From contig JAKZHN010000001.1 of NCBI GenBank assembly GCA_037179335.1, forward strand, positions 2,046,001 to 2,110,000: a stretch of 64,000 bases of DNA. The letters run 5' to 3'. Both the position numbers and the translations under genes were made by a program. This DNA is from Cyclaneusma minus. Lineage: Eukaryota; Ascomycota; Leotiomycetes; Marthamycetales; Marthamycetaceae. The notes under the pieces are model-generated. The model searched no databases, was not told the DNA's origin, and saw nothing but the letters and a program-made list of their open reading frames with translations. Positions 11,850-22,310 of the stretch are shown here, one piece after another (the stretch's first letter is position 1; the number at the start of each line of letters is the position of its first letter).

Positions 11850-12042
11850 TGATGGGCCAGCCAGGAAGCACGTGCGGGCAGGCACGTGCCAGCGCTTAAC
11901 GCTTGAGCTAGCTAGTGCGCTCGGGAGCGTTCCAGGCCCTTAAGGTCTGGCAGCGCGCGCTTCCCCTTCCCTCCTTAGACGAATACAGACCCGTGACCCC
12001 CGACCTACGCGCGTAGACCTCACACCCCTGTGTGGTTCGACA
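11850..12042 (+). mobile_element. Solo LTR of the element-B copia family, not RIPed
   Basis: A 193-bp segment from TG (11850) to CA (12042) lines up with the LTR of element B (190/191 bp), read on the minus strand of B. Shared blocks in the same order: GCACGTGC (11868), GGCACGTGCC (11881), CGCTTA, CTAGCTAG (11908), CCCTTAAGGTCTGGC (11937-11951), ACGCGCGTAGA, and a terminal TTCGACA against TTCGATA. Flanks TCACC (11845-11849) and TCGCC (12043-12047) look like a target-site duplication with one transition. Unlike the copies in the AT block it is GC-rich. It ends 18 bp before the promoter repeat array of the secreted-protein gene. Confidence 0.75.
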
Positions 12043-12060
12043 TCGCCGCTCATAGCCTCA

Positions 12061-12535
12061 CTTTCCAGGCCCTGAATGCGTTGAATGGCAGACCGAATAT
12101 CTAGAAACAACCTTGCTCCTCATACTCACCGTCCGCTTTCGCAAAGCATAAACGATTTCACAAATATATGGCGCTGCAATTTTTCACGCTTTCCATGCGA
12201 TATACATTGGATGACAGACCGAATGTTTAGAAACAACCGTCCCGCAAAGCATAAACGATCCAAAATTTATATGGCGCTCCAATTTTGCACGCTTTCCGTG
12301 CTAAATGCGTTGAATGGCAGACCGAAAGTTTAGGAACAACCTTGCTCCACCTCCTTGCCGTTCGCTTCCGCAAAGCATAAACGCCCCAAAAAGTATATGG
12401 CGCTCCACCAAATCTGCACGCTTTCCATGCTTAATGCCTTGGATGGCAGACCGAAAGTTCCGGCATGCGCTTCCGCAAAAGCATAGACGATCCAAAATGT
12501 AGGTATATAGCACTCCAACTCCGCACCCTTTCCAT
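12061..12535 (+). repeat. Four-copy tandem repeat forming the promoter of the secreted-protein gene
   Basis: Units begin at CTTTCC at 12061, 12189, 12292 and 12421, with a fifth CTTTCC at 12528. Unit lengths are 128, 103, 129 and 107, that is long-short-long-short. Each unit carries GATGG/AATGG then CAGACCGAA, then GCAAAGCATAAACG (12141, 12244, 12371; altered in copy 4), then a TATA-like ATATGGCGCT. Long units share GCGTTGAATGG and CCTTGCTCC; short units share TTGGATG and ACGATCC. The array is therefore best read as a duplicated dimer of about 231-236 bp. It ends about 50 bp before the ATG at 12586. Confidence 0.85.
12503..12510 (+). promoter_or_regulatory. Candidate TATA box of the secreted-protein gene
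   Basis: GTATATAG in the fourth repeat unit lies about 80 bp upstream of the start codon. The other units have ATATATGG, TTATATGG and GTATATGG at the same place, so the core promoter appears to be repeated. Confidence 0.5.
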
Positions 12536-12585
12536 GCATCTTCTCCATCTCATCAACACTCCCTTCCCCATCAAATCAATCCAAC

Positions 12586-13241
12586 ATGTTTTCCACTCAA
12601 ATCACCTTCGCGGCTCTCTTCGCCTCCTCCGCCATGGCCCAAGTCATGATCGTCCAGAACCCGCCAGTCCATGAATCCGTCCCGGCCCCGGCGAAGGCGG
12701 TCTTCCAAGACCCCAAAGTGAAGAACCTCCTTTTCGTAAAGCCGGATAAACGACAGGTCGACGCTCGCGACGACGCCAGCGGAGCTACGATTCCCAAGTA
12801 CATCTTCGTTGTGCAATGCACGGAACAGGGCTTCCACGGTGACTGCCTTGTCTTTGGTGCTTCTCCGGGAGACTGCGGTATGTCTTTCAAAAGAGCGCTG
12901 CATCAACGAAACCAATGGCTAAACACTGACCTCGATTAGTCTCGTACGCCGACTTCAACACCGACGGAAAGGTGGCAGCTGAGTACACCAAGAACGTCAC
13001 GTCTATCAGTACCAACACCGGCGGCGTGTGTGAATGGTACCAGTAAGTCTGCCTTGTATAGCGAAGCCACTATTCACCGGTATTAACTGCGAGCAGTAAC
13101 GCGGGCTGCGACATCGACGGCACCGACCCTGGAGTTACGCTCTCTTACGCCTACAACCTCGACATCAACGCCCCGGGCAACACCAAGCCCGATGACTACA
13201 GCGGCGACTACAGTCACAACATCACCTCCTGGAGATGCTAG
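12586..13241 (+). CDS. Small secreted six-cysteine protein, beta/gamma-crystallin-like pattern (candidate effector)
   Basis: Three exons (12586-12877, 12940-13042, 13097-13241; introns 62 and 54 nt, donors GTATGT and GTAAGT) give 179 residues. Residues 1-18 (MFSTQITFAALFASSAMA) are a clear signal peptide. A proline-rich stretch to a Lys-Arg at 55-56 looks like a propeptide with a Kex2-type site. The mature part has six cysteines (78, 87, 97, 128, 135, 179) in a pattern C-x8-C-x9-C, then GVCEWY..AGC and a final ITSWRC. This resembles small fungal secreted proteins with a crystallin-like fold; that is my inference from the spacing. Possible N-glycosylation at N116 and N173. No catalytic motif. 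The setting (tandem-repeat promoter, solo LTR upstream, AT-rich block 3 kb away) fits an effector-type gene, but a role in host interaction is not shown by the sequence. Confidence 0.82.
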
Positions 13242-13297
13242 ATCAACTGTGGCGAGGCGCCTGCCGTTGATTCGAACGATTGCAAGCTTCAACAGGG

Positions 13298-13401
13298 TTG
13301 AAGATGGATGTCGGGGAATTAGAATGTTTTGTCGGATTTGATTTCAGGATTGAAGATGGATGTTGGGGACTAGAACGTTTTGTCGGATTTTGTTTTGTGC
13401 C
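13298..13401 (+). repeat. 52-bp tandem duplication just downstream of the secreted-protein gene
   Basis: TTGAAGATGGATGTCGGGGA at 13298 recurs at 13350 with small changes, and both copies continue to TTTTGTCGGATTT. Period 52 bp, two copies, starting 57 bp after the stop and so probably in the 3' UTR. Confidence 0.8.
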
Positions 13402-13979
13402 GATGCTGGAACTTCTTTACCTCGAAATATAACTTTATTTCTTGAGTGTCGCGTTCATCGTCTCATCTTCGAACACATCTGCGTTCCTTCATCTTGTGAT
13501 ACTCGTCAACTTCTCGTGCCAACCGTGCGGTGTGACCGGCGAGGTATGTTGGGTCTGGAAGCGTGGTCCGCTGGTGATCACCCAACATGTAGACGTGGAC
13601 ACAACTCACTCTCAACCTCATTGATACCCTTTCTTGATGACTCGTGTTCCCTTGAAAGAGATGTGCAACATCTAACGTATACCTACCGCAGAGTCCGTGG
13701 AAAACAAAAGGTGCGATTCCCAAGTTGTTTGAGGCTTTTTGGAGGTTTGCCACCGCTAGAATGGCAGACGTTCTAGCCTGCCTCTAACACCCCCTTCGTT
13801 GCTGGATACAGCAATAAAAATAAGAATGTACGACAATATGCAAAAATGTGCGACCAAGACTTCAAGACGTGAGATAACGTTTAGAAAAAAGAAGCCACTA
13901 GGTGTCAATCCCGTTATACAAGGGCGTTTAGCCAGCCAGCCACACAAATCACCAGTTCCCTAGCGTAACGGTAAGCACA

Positions 13980-14060
13980 AAAGAATGAGACGAGAAGGCT
14001 GAAAGAGGCCGGCGTTGCGTACAGCAAAGAGAATTGCAAGGGACAGTGATCGTCGAAAAG
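13980..14060 (+). repeat. Direct repeat copy 2 (partner near 11.02 kb)
   Basis: Shares AATGAGACGAGAAGGCTGAA (13984-14003), GTACAGCAAAGAGAA, TTGCAAGGGACA and TGATCGTCG with 11021-11110 in the same order and orientation. It lies on the far side of the secreted-protein gene. Confidence 0.6.
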
Positions 14061-15295
14061 CCAACCTACCTTATGGCAGAGCCAGCACGGCTTCTCCAAC
14101 TAGAAGGATGCGAAAATGCAAGCGTGCGGCTCAATGCTATGCTGCAAAGCATACGAGCTCTCCATTGCGACCCTGAGTTCCCACGACGATTCCATCGGGT
14201 CCTCGCCTCTGTGGCCTCGCATTTCGACCCTTGAGGAGCGGGAGTGGCAGAGTGCTACTCCAACGCCACCATGAGGCCACGATCAAGCGCTCCTGCTCCT
14301 CCCACATGTCCCCCAAACCCGGACTATGTCCACGAAGGAAGAAAGTGCTCGCAACGCGGAAATATTCCAACCGTCCCAAGTCTTGGCTGCGTAACCTTCA
14401 ATTCTTTGCTGCACGACCGAGAGAGTTCAGCTGTTTCCACGTTGTCTGAATCTTCCTCTCCATGACGCCCCACGGGGAAGCTGAGGGATTTGGTTACGGT
14501 TCAATAAATCAACAAATAAGAAAACAACGTGGGGGTGCTGGGAAGGTGCCTCGGTGAATGCATTCTGTGGCTTTCTTGTGTTCACCTGTCGCTGTTTAGC
14601 AACCTTTTGGACTTTGGGGGCGTTTTCAGTGCTGGAGGATGTATTGGAGGATGCGAGAGAAATGACGGAGCTGAGTCCGTGAAGACTGAGCTGAAGCTTG
14701 GGTTTGACAAGCGACAACCTGCCTATTCAAGAAGTTCCAGCTTGGATGTCTGTGTGGCAGGCTGGCAGCTTCGAAAGCCCGAGACTGACGCGTCTGGAAT
14801 GACCCCGAATATCATATAGCCATATTGCACAATCGGAAATTCGCCCTGGACGGGCAGAAAGATGCGAATTGCCTTAACTGCCGCATCTTAAGGCACAGGG
14901 AAGGCCGGTCCGGCCGCGTGGGCACCGGGAGCGTGGCATATCTGACGATCAGACCGCGATTATCTGATATAACCATCTCCCCACGTCCTCGATGCCCTCT
15001 GCCTCAGAAAAAGAGATCAGATAAACACACACAAAGTTTGAAGAAATGCGCGGTCATTCGTGATGACCGACGAGACGCGCCACAGACGCGATTCTGAAAT
15101 GTCTCGGGAAACAAGAACGCGGGGTAATTTGGATATCATGTACCGAACAAACGGGCGAGGTATGGAGTTAAGCAAACGGCTGGGAGATGAGCTGGTGGTG
15201 TGACGAATCACGAGGTGGATTTTTTTGACTTCTTTGAGCTTGGCGGATGAGGTGATTTATGTTTCTTCGGGGTGATGGATCATGGAGGACGGTGA

Positions 15296-15961
15296 ATGGT
15301 GAATGGCCCCGAAATTGAGGGAGTTCGGAGACAAACGCGGGGTGTTGGTTGCTTCAATCCGTGTCATCAAAATGAAGCAAGCAAGTGCGGTCGTACTGCA
15401 TCCGGGCCGAGAAGACGTTGGTTGAAAAACAATTCTCTTTCCACCCAGTCATCTTGCGAGGTTCTGTTTTGTTTTTGTTTACGTGAACAGGATGGCGTCG
15501 TCAGGCTTCAGCTGAGGATGTCCGAAAGAGCCGGAGAAACCTGGATAATGCTGGATTCAGGATTCGCTGCCCTTGCATATAAGGATCTGCAGCCAGGGCA
15601 AAATAGCTGGGCCGACGGCTTTAAGTTTGAGCAAATTCGAGTCGTTTCTTGGTTTTTACCGACTTGGGTGTTGCGAGGACTCTATTCGGGACTATTGCTG
15701 CCCCTTGCTGGAGCTCAATGGGAGATGAGGAAACACCGGGTCCCGAATCATTGGTCAGGTAATTCCCGACAGTTTGAACCTCGACATTCCTTTGAGACTC
15801 TGATCGCAGCTTCGGGCTTGAGGAGTTCAAGAGATCGAGCTCCTGAAGTCATCCTCGGCTCCCTCGCATTCGTATTGATGTTTGTTTACTTCGTTCACAA
15901 CTTGCTTCAGCCTTTGTGGAGCTCGTTGAATTTGGATCGATCTGGATTCCAGAAATTCTGA
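15296..15961 (+). CDS. Unrecognised 221-codon open frame (doubtful)
   Basis: An uninterrupted ATG-initiated frame of 221 codons with one clear hydrophobic stretch near the C-terminus (about 185-203, GSLAFVLMFVYFVHNLLQP) and a second weaker one near 120-140 (SWFLPTWVLRGLYSG). It matches no family I know. It is long for chance in a 50% GC region, but composition is unremarkable and it lies close to the RIPed block. It could be a decayed or spurious frame. Confidence 0.2.
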   Translation: MVNGPEIEGVRRQTRGVGCFNPCHQNEASKCGRTASGPRRRWLKNNSLSTQSSCEVLFCFCLREQDGVVRLQLRMSERAGETWIMLDSGFAALAYKDLQPGQNSWADGFKFEQIRVVSWFLPTWVLRGLYSGLLLPLAGAQWEMRKHRVPNHWSGNSRQFEPRHSFETLIAASGLRSSRDRAPEVILGSLAFVLMFVYFVHNLLQPLWSSLNLDRSGFQKF

Positions 15962-16452
15962 TGATCGCTCCATCGGATAAATTGGGTTTTGTCGTTTGTG
16001 GGGTTCAACTCCACAGTCTTCCAGCTTTCCCCGAGTCCCATAAATAATATCGATCAACCGGCAGTGAGTGCATGCGGAAATTTTTGAAAGACGTTACCTC
16101 ATGGTCTATATTCGTTCTTGATGGACCGTTGCCGAGACCAGTTGAACGGCTTTTGTTAGTCTCCTCTGGTCGGCTCAGGTCTAGCAGCTTAACGGTTTTC
16201 AGAGTTCAAGCCCCAAGATGATGCTCAGGGGATGATCTGATCGCGACTGGGGTGATCCTGGATAACGTGTGTGCCTGGAACCAGACGCTTTGAATTTGAG
16301 TGACTCAGGAGACGCGCCAGACTTCTTCATTACCGAGGAAGGGGGGGTCCGCTATCGCATAAATAAACTATTAATAAAGTATTGCAAATCATATCCTATT
16401 TTAATATAATTTAAAAACAATCTAATTCCAATTATTATTTTATTTTATTTTA

Positions 16453-16646
16453 TATAACGGCCCTAGGCCGTATACCACACCCTTTACTCTGCAAATATAT
16501 AACCGGACCAATTATAGCTTTAATCCCATCTATATATAAAACTCTCCAAAACTCCTTAGACTTTTTTTCCTTTTTTATAATAATAACCATTTATTAACAG
16601 CGTTTTTTATTCGGCTTAATCTAAAGCAAAAATCAAAATTATAATA
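16453..16646 (+). repeat. 5' LTR of element A
   Basis: 194 bp, matches 30036-30230 over its whole length. It keeps more C than the right copy (CCACACCCTTTACTCTGC against a T-rich equivalent), as if less heavily RIPed at the edge of the block. Confidence 0.75.
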
Positions 16647-17876
16647 ATTTTATTGCTATTTTATTTTATAAACCATGATTTAATACTTTAATTTTTTTTT
16701 AATTTCATTAACGTATAATTAACCCTAAACCCAATTTTATAAATTCGCAATATCGAGTTTTAAACAATTATTTTTTCCCCAGCCTATAATAAAAATCCGG
16801 CTTATATATTTTTTATTTTTAAAACTCGCGCAAAATCCATTTTAAAAATATTTCCAAATAAAAACTATAAAAATAAAAAATTATTGATTGTTTTAAAGCC
16901 TTTAAAAAACAATAATATTTAAAAATCAAATTTATTAAAAATAGCAATAATATTATATCCGCTTTTAAAAAACGCATTCCAAAATTATTCCCTTTTAATA
17001 ACCAGCTTAATTCCAAGAATAAAAAAAAACTCCTTATATTAGATAAAAACCCTTAATACTCGCGCTTAAAAAAATACTTTATTTATAATAGCAATAAGCT
17101 AAATAATAATAATAAACCCTTTATTATTTATTAGAAATTTCATAATTTAATTAAATAATTTAAAAAAACTTTTAATAATATATTTATAAATTTCAAAAAC
17201 CAATTTCGGAAATTAGCTAATATTTAGCAATAAAAGCCCCGTTAATTTTGCCCTTTTTTCTTTTAGTTTTCGGCCTTTAGCAATTAAATATAAATATTAA
17301 ATATAAGCTTTAGCAAAATTATTTCCAAATTCAATAATAAATCCAATATCAGCATTAGCATTAGCGAATTTTTTAATAGCAATATTTTCAATTTCACCGC
17401 GAATAATATTGGCAATAATATTAATATATTTTAAAATAATAAATTTATCCAGCTTTTGCAAAATCTATTTTATAATGCCTTTTTTTATTACTTTAAAAAA
17501 ATTCCCAATCCTAATAAATTAAATAATAATTCCAGTTCTAAATTCAAAATTTAATATATTATTATTAAAAACAAACTCGTTATTGATTATAACCATTTTC
17601 CTAATTTTTAATTTAAATTTGCTTATATTATTAGCTATATTAAAAATAAAGCCAATTATACCCTGCAATTAAAATACATCCCTAATACCAAAAATCCATA
17701 ATTTTTTATAAACCGTTTTTAATTTGCTAATTAAAAAATCTAATATTTATTGCCATTATACTAGCTATATATTTTTTTATTAATTTGCATTGCAATATTT
17801 AATTAAAAAATATACCTAATTTTAATATTTTAACCAATTTATTTAATTATTTCTTTTCCAAATTAATATCCATTAT

Positions 17877-18061
17877 TATTAAGATGCCCTTTTAATGGTT
17901 TAAATCAACCCTTTGCCAAGATACCCTGGTTATATACAGGGGTTACGCTATTTTTCCATGTATAAATAAAGGAGAAATGCATAATACTTTTAAGCTATAA
18001 AATAGCCTTTTTTCCTTAATATAATATATTTAAAGGATTTAGCCTATATTAAATTTAAATA
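17877..18061 (+). repeat. 5' LTR of element D
   Basis: 185 bp, same length as its partner. Shares ATGCCCTTTTAATG, ACCCTGGTTATATA and GGAGAAATGCA with the right copy. Differences are mostly transitions. Confidence 0.9.
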
Positions 18062-18104
18062 AATTATAATTACTAATATGCTTTAGTATAATTAAAAAAA
18101 TAAA

Positions 18105-18325
18105 TTTTTGCAGCGCCGTATTTTTAAAGTTTTTATAATGCTGTATTTTTAAGGCAAAAACAAATATGCAACGCTGTATTTTTAAATTTCTAGCGAAAAT
18201 TTTGCAGCGCTATATTTTTAAAGCCTTTAAATCTTTAGCGCAATATTGTATTTTTGTATTTTCTTTTTGCAGCGCCGTATTTTGAAGCCTATCATTTATT
18301 AGCGCAATATTATATTTTTGCAAAT
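18105..18325 (+). repeat. Short repeats in the leader of element D
   Basis: About seven spaced copies of a motif like GCAGCGCCGTATTTTTAAA (near 18108, 18141, 18166, 18204, 18236, 18270, 18302), 25-38 bp apart, shortly after the 5' LTR. Copies differ by C/T and G/A, so a tandem array existed before RIP. Confidence 0.65.
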
Positions 18326-20451
18326 TTAATTATAAATTAACAATAATAATAATAAATTTTTATTTTCTAAACCAATATATTTACCAATTTTAATTAGCTT
18401 TTTTTTTATAAATTAAATACTATATTTATTAATATTATTATATAAAATATTTATAATTAAAAAAAGCTACTTTTATTTTTATTTACACTAATCATTATAA
18501 ATAATTTATTATAATAAAAATATTTTTTAAAAATAAAAATATTTAATATATTACAATTACTATTTTTAATTAATATATTGCAAATTTCAATATTATTTAC
18601 GCAAATGGAAAATAAATTATATTGGATAAAAATCTAAAAAGGCAATATAAAATAAATATTGCTAAAGCCTTTTATAAAATTTATATTTATTTTAATTAAT
18701 TAAATAAAAAGGCTATTAATATTAAAATCTATTATGCAAATGCCTAAAATATTTTGAATAAAAAAAACTTCATAATTTCTATTATTATTATAAATTTCTA
18801 TTTTTGCCAAATTGCCAATTTTAAATGGATTTTAAATTCCATTATTAAAAAAGTTTAAATTAAATTTTATATTATTTCCCGCTAAAGTATTTAATTAAAT
18901 TTATTTTATATAATGGTTTTTATTATTATTATGTTTTTTAGCAAAATATATTGTATTTAAAAATATAATATTAAATAAAGATAATTTAAATAATATTTAA
19001 AAAACATTGCTTAAAAAAAGGCCTTTTTTTATTTTATTAAGCTATAAAATAAACGCGTTATTAATATTTTTCGCAAGGCTAAAATTAATAGCTATAAGGG
19101 TGGCAAACCTTTTTATAATTAAATTAAATATTTTCTATATAGCTAAAAGGGCTATAATGGTATTAAAAAATATTTTTACCTTGCTATAAATTAAAAAATA
19201 ACAGAAAATATTATAATAACCGGTTTAATAAAGTTTTTAATTAAAAAAGAAAAGGCCTATATTGCTAAAGGCAATATTAAAATTAAACTTATTTTTTGAA
19301 AGCTTAAAATAAAATACGGTATATATTATTTAAAGTTTTATTAATATTGCCGGTAGAATTCCCCATTTTATTTAAATTCCCGATTTTGGTATGATATTAT
19401 ATATATAAATATATATATATATTTAAAAATCTTAAAGCTATATTAATAAAAAGCTATTAAAAAAAGGCTGTATTTAAATTAAATTAATATTATATTAATA
19501 AAGATTTAAAATAAAAAATATTTGCTCAAGGATATTTTATATATTTTATACCTAGGGATAAATTTGCTTTTAGGTAAAAAGGTTTATTAAAAAGTATTTT
19601 TAGGTAATTTTAATTAAAATAGCATATATTTTAAAGGCTATTATATCCAAAGTTTTATTTTTAAGGCATTTATATAATAGGGTTTATATATTATGGATTT
19701 TATAATTATAGAAGCCAAATTAATATTAATATTTAAGCAATTATTTTTTATTATTGCTTTTTGTTTTATTGCTTTTTCTGCCAAAATTAAAAAAATTAAA
19801 AGCATTTTAAATAATTGTGTTTTATACCAATTTGTTCTTTTTTAAAAGCATTCTAATATAGTATATTAAATATACCAATTGCTATAGCGCAAAATATGCC
19901 AATTATTATAATATAGAATATACCAATTGCTATAATATAAAAAATGCTGCTAATTATAATTCAAAAAGCGCTAATTTTCAATATAATAAAAACCATTTAA
20001 TTTAAAGCTAGAATTAAAATTAAAAAAATTAAAAAAATTAAAGCTAAGGCAATTAAAAAGGCAAATTGAAAAATATAATAGCAAAAAGCCATTAGGCAAT
20101 GTTTTATTTTATTTTATTGCAAATAGATTCATTTAAACTTAGCCAAAATTAACAAATTGTATTTTATTATTATTTAAAAAAAAACTTAAAATTCCTAATA
20201 CTTTTTATTATTATAAAAATTGAAATATTGGTAAAATGCAAAATTATATTTTTAAGAGTTTTATAAATTATAAAATAAAATTTTATAAATTGGTATATTT
20301 TAATCTACCTAATAAATTTCTTTTTAATATTTTCAAAAATATTTGGTTATTAAAAAAATTTAATAGCCAAATAAAGAAAATTTATGCCTTTGCTATAAAA
20401 TTAAAAACTAAAGTATGTTTTATTTTAATTGCCTGGCGTAAAAGAATAAAA

Positions 20452-20577
20452 ATAAAAAATAAAAAATAAAAAATAAAAAATAAAAAATAAAAAATAAAAA
20501 ATAAAAAATAAAAAATAAAAAATAAAAAATAAAAAATAAAAAATAAAAAATAAAAAATAAAAAATAAAAAATAAAAA
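20452..20577 (+). repeat. (AAAAAAT)n microsatellite in element D
   Basis: About 18 near-perfect copies of a 7-mer, between the gag/protease and integrase regions of the copia relic. Its regularity in badly mutated surroundings suggests it expanded after RIP. Confidence 0.9.
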
Positions 20578-20699
20578 GGTAAAAATTAATAAAGCAAAAA
20601 AACTGGTAAAAACATTATTTATCAGTTTTAAATTAATGGTATAAAGCTTGATTCTTGTTTTTTTTTAGCGCAAAATGGACCAGTTAAAAAAACAATTTA

Positions 20700-21060
20700 A
20701 AATGCAAAAGCGAATATCCGAATTATATTATATAATATTAAGCTTTTAATTAAATTTTGGTTTAAATTTGCTATGCTTAAAGCTTATTGCAAAAATAAAA
20801 TTAATATTGGTCCGGAAAGTAATGGAAAAATAATTAATTTAAAAAAGTTTTAAATTAGAAAGCTTTTTGAATGGGAAAATATTAAAATTTGGGGCTGCAG
20901 GATTTGGTTTTATATTAATAGAAAAAAGCTTTTTAAAAAGGGCTGCAAAAACAAGCTTTTGCCCATAAAAAAGAGAGTTATAGAATATAATTTAAATATT
21001 ATTAAGCAATATAAGCTATATTATCCGGATTTAAAATATATAGCTATGCGATTTATTATT
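20700..21060 (+). pseudogene. Relic of Ty1/copia integrase C-terminal part (element D)
   Basis: Plus-strand reading shows FWFKFAMLKAYCKNKINIGP, then KIWGCRIWFYINRKKLFKKG and YYPDLKYIAMR. This is the conserved end of the copia integrase just before the RT linker. Gln and Arg codons have become stops. Confidence 0.8.
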
Positions 21061-21881
21061 AAATAAAATAAAAACACCTTTAATAAAATTATAAAATTAA
21101 AATTAAAATATAATTCTTATACTTTCCAAGGCATTTTAAATAAATTTCTTAACCGCTATTATATTAGCAAATTAATTTTGGTAAAAGAAAAAGCCCGAAA
21201 GCCTTTTTCTAGCTAAAAAGTATTTAAAAATAAGCCAATTAAAGCTGCTAAATTAAAAATAGTAATTTCAGCCTTTGATAAAAGAAATAAATAAATGCTG
21301 TATTCTATTTTAAATTTAATAATTCAAAACTTAAATTGGCTTAAATTTTTTAACGCCCTTATTATAAGAATGCCAAAATATATTATTAATATAATAAATG
21401 CCTTTAAATTAAGCTTTAAATTAAAAATTATAAAAATTATAACTATAATTACCATAAATATTAATAAGGCGTTTTTGGCTATATTTATTGCTTATAAGCA
21501 ATTGCTATTTAAAGCTTTATAAAAATTATTTGCTAAAATAATTAAATAAAAACATTTAAAACGCAATATTATTAAGGTTAGAATTTTATATAAAAACCAA
21601 TTTTTAAAGGCTTTATAGCAATTATAATCGAAAGTAAAAATAGTTTATATAAATTTGCCTTTTTCGCTAAAAGAATCCTGGATATTTCTATTTTAAAAAT
21701 CTATAAAAAAACTATAAATAATTTTTTATATAAAAATAATTAAAAATAGGCCATCATAATAAAATTTAAAAATTTAATGGCTAATAATATTTAAATTAAA
21801 ATAGCTATATAAATAGCTTTTAATTTAATTTCTATTAAATAAATATTTACTATTAAGCTAAATTTAAATAGCGGTTTAAAT

Positions 21882-22310
21882 AAATACAAAATTTGCTTAA
21901 TAGCCCGCAGCTTTATTTAAATTTATAAAAAGGATTTTTTTAATATGTTTTTACCAATGGTTTGCATAAATATATTTGAAACTTTTTGAGCTATAATAAT
22001 TTGGCAAAATATAAAATACCCCTATTTTGATATTAGCAATGTTTTTACTAAGGCTAAATTTAAAAAAATTAATATAGTTGGCTTTTTTAAATAAAATGGC
22101 TATTAAATTTAATTATGTTTTTTAATTAAATAAAAGCTTATGCGATTCAAAGCAAATTATTAGAAATTAGAATTGCCTAATTAAATTTAAAAGTATTAAG
22201 CTGGGTTTTAAATAGAGCTTTAATAATCTTTGTTTTTTTATAAATAAAAAAATAAATATAATTGTTTGAATTTATATTAATAATATTATAGCTGCTGCTA
22301 AATTCAATAC
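21882..22310 (+). pseudogene. Relic of Ty1/copia reverse transcriptase (element D)
   Basis: KYKICLIARSF, then YFDISNVFTKA from 22023, then CFFINKKINI and the catalytic box IYINNI (Tyr codon at 22273) where Y-V-D-D is expected. Asp-to-Asn and Arg/Gln-to-stop changes fit RIP. The reading frame changes between 22.06 and 22.26 kb. Confidence 0.82.

Larger units (their letters stand above)
13242..16452. other. Gene-poor stretch between the secreted-protein gene and the AT-rich block
   Basis: About 3.2 kb. It contains the 52-bp duplication, the second copy of the 80-bp repeat and one long but unrecognised frame (15296-15961). No other gene is supportable. Composition is normal up to about 16.37 kb (a run of seven G at 16341-16347) and then becomes AT-rich within a few tens of bases; 16370-16452 is AT-rich sequence outside element A. 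Confidence 0.45.

Noticed and set aside
12085..12502. Two short frames sharing MADR..RNNLAP beginnings
   Set aside because: Their similarity comes from the promoter tandem repeat; the array has no coding signal and its units change length by non-multiples of three.
20452..20577. CRISPR-like regular array
   Set aside because: Simple 7-bp microsatellite without spacers, in a eukaryotic retroelement.
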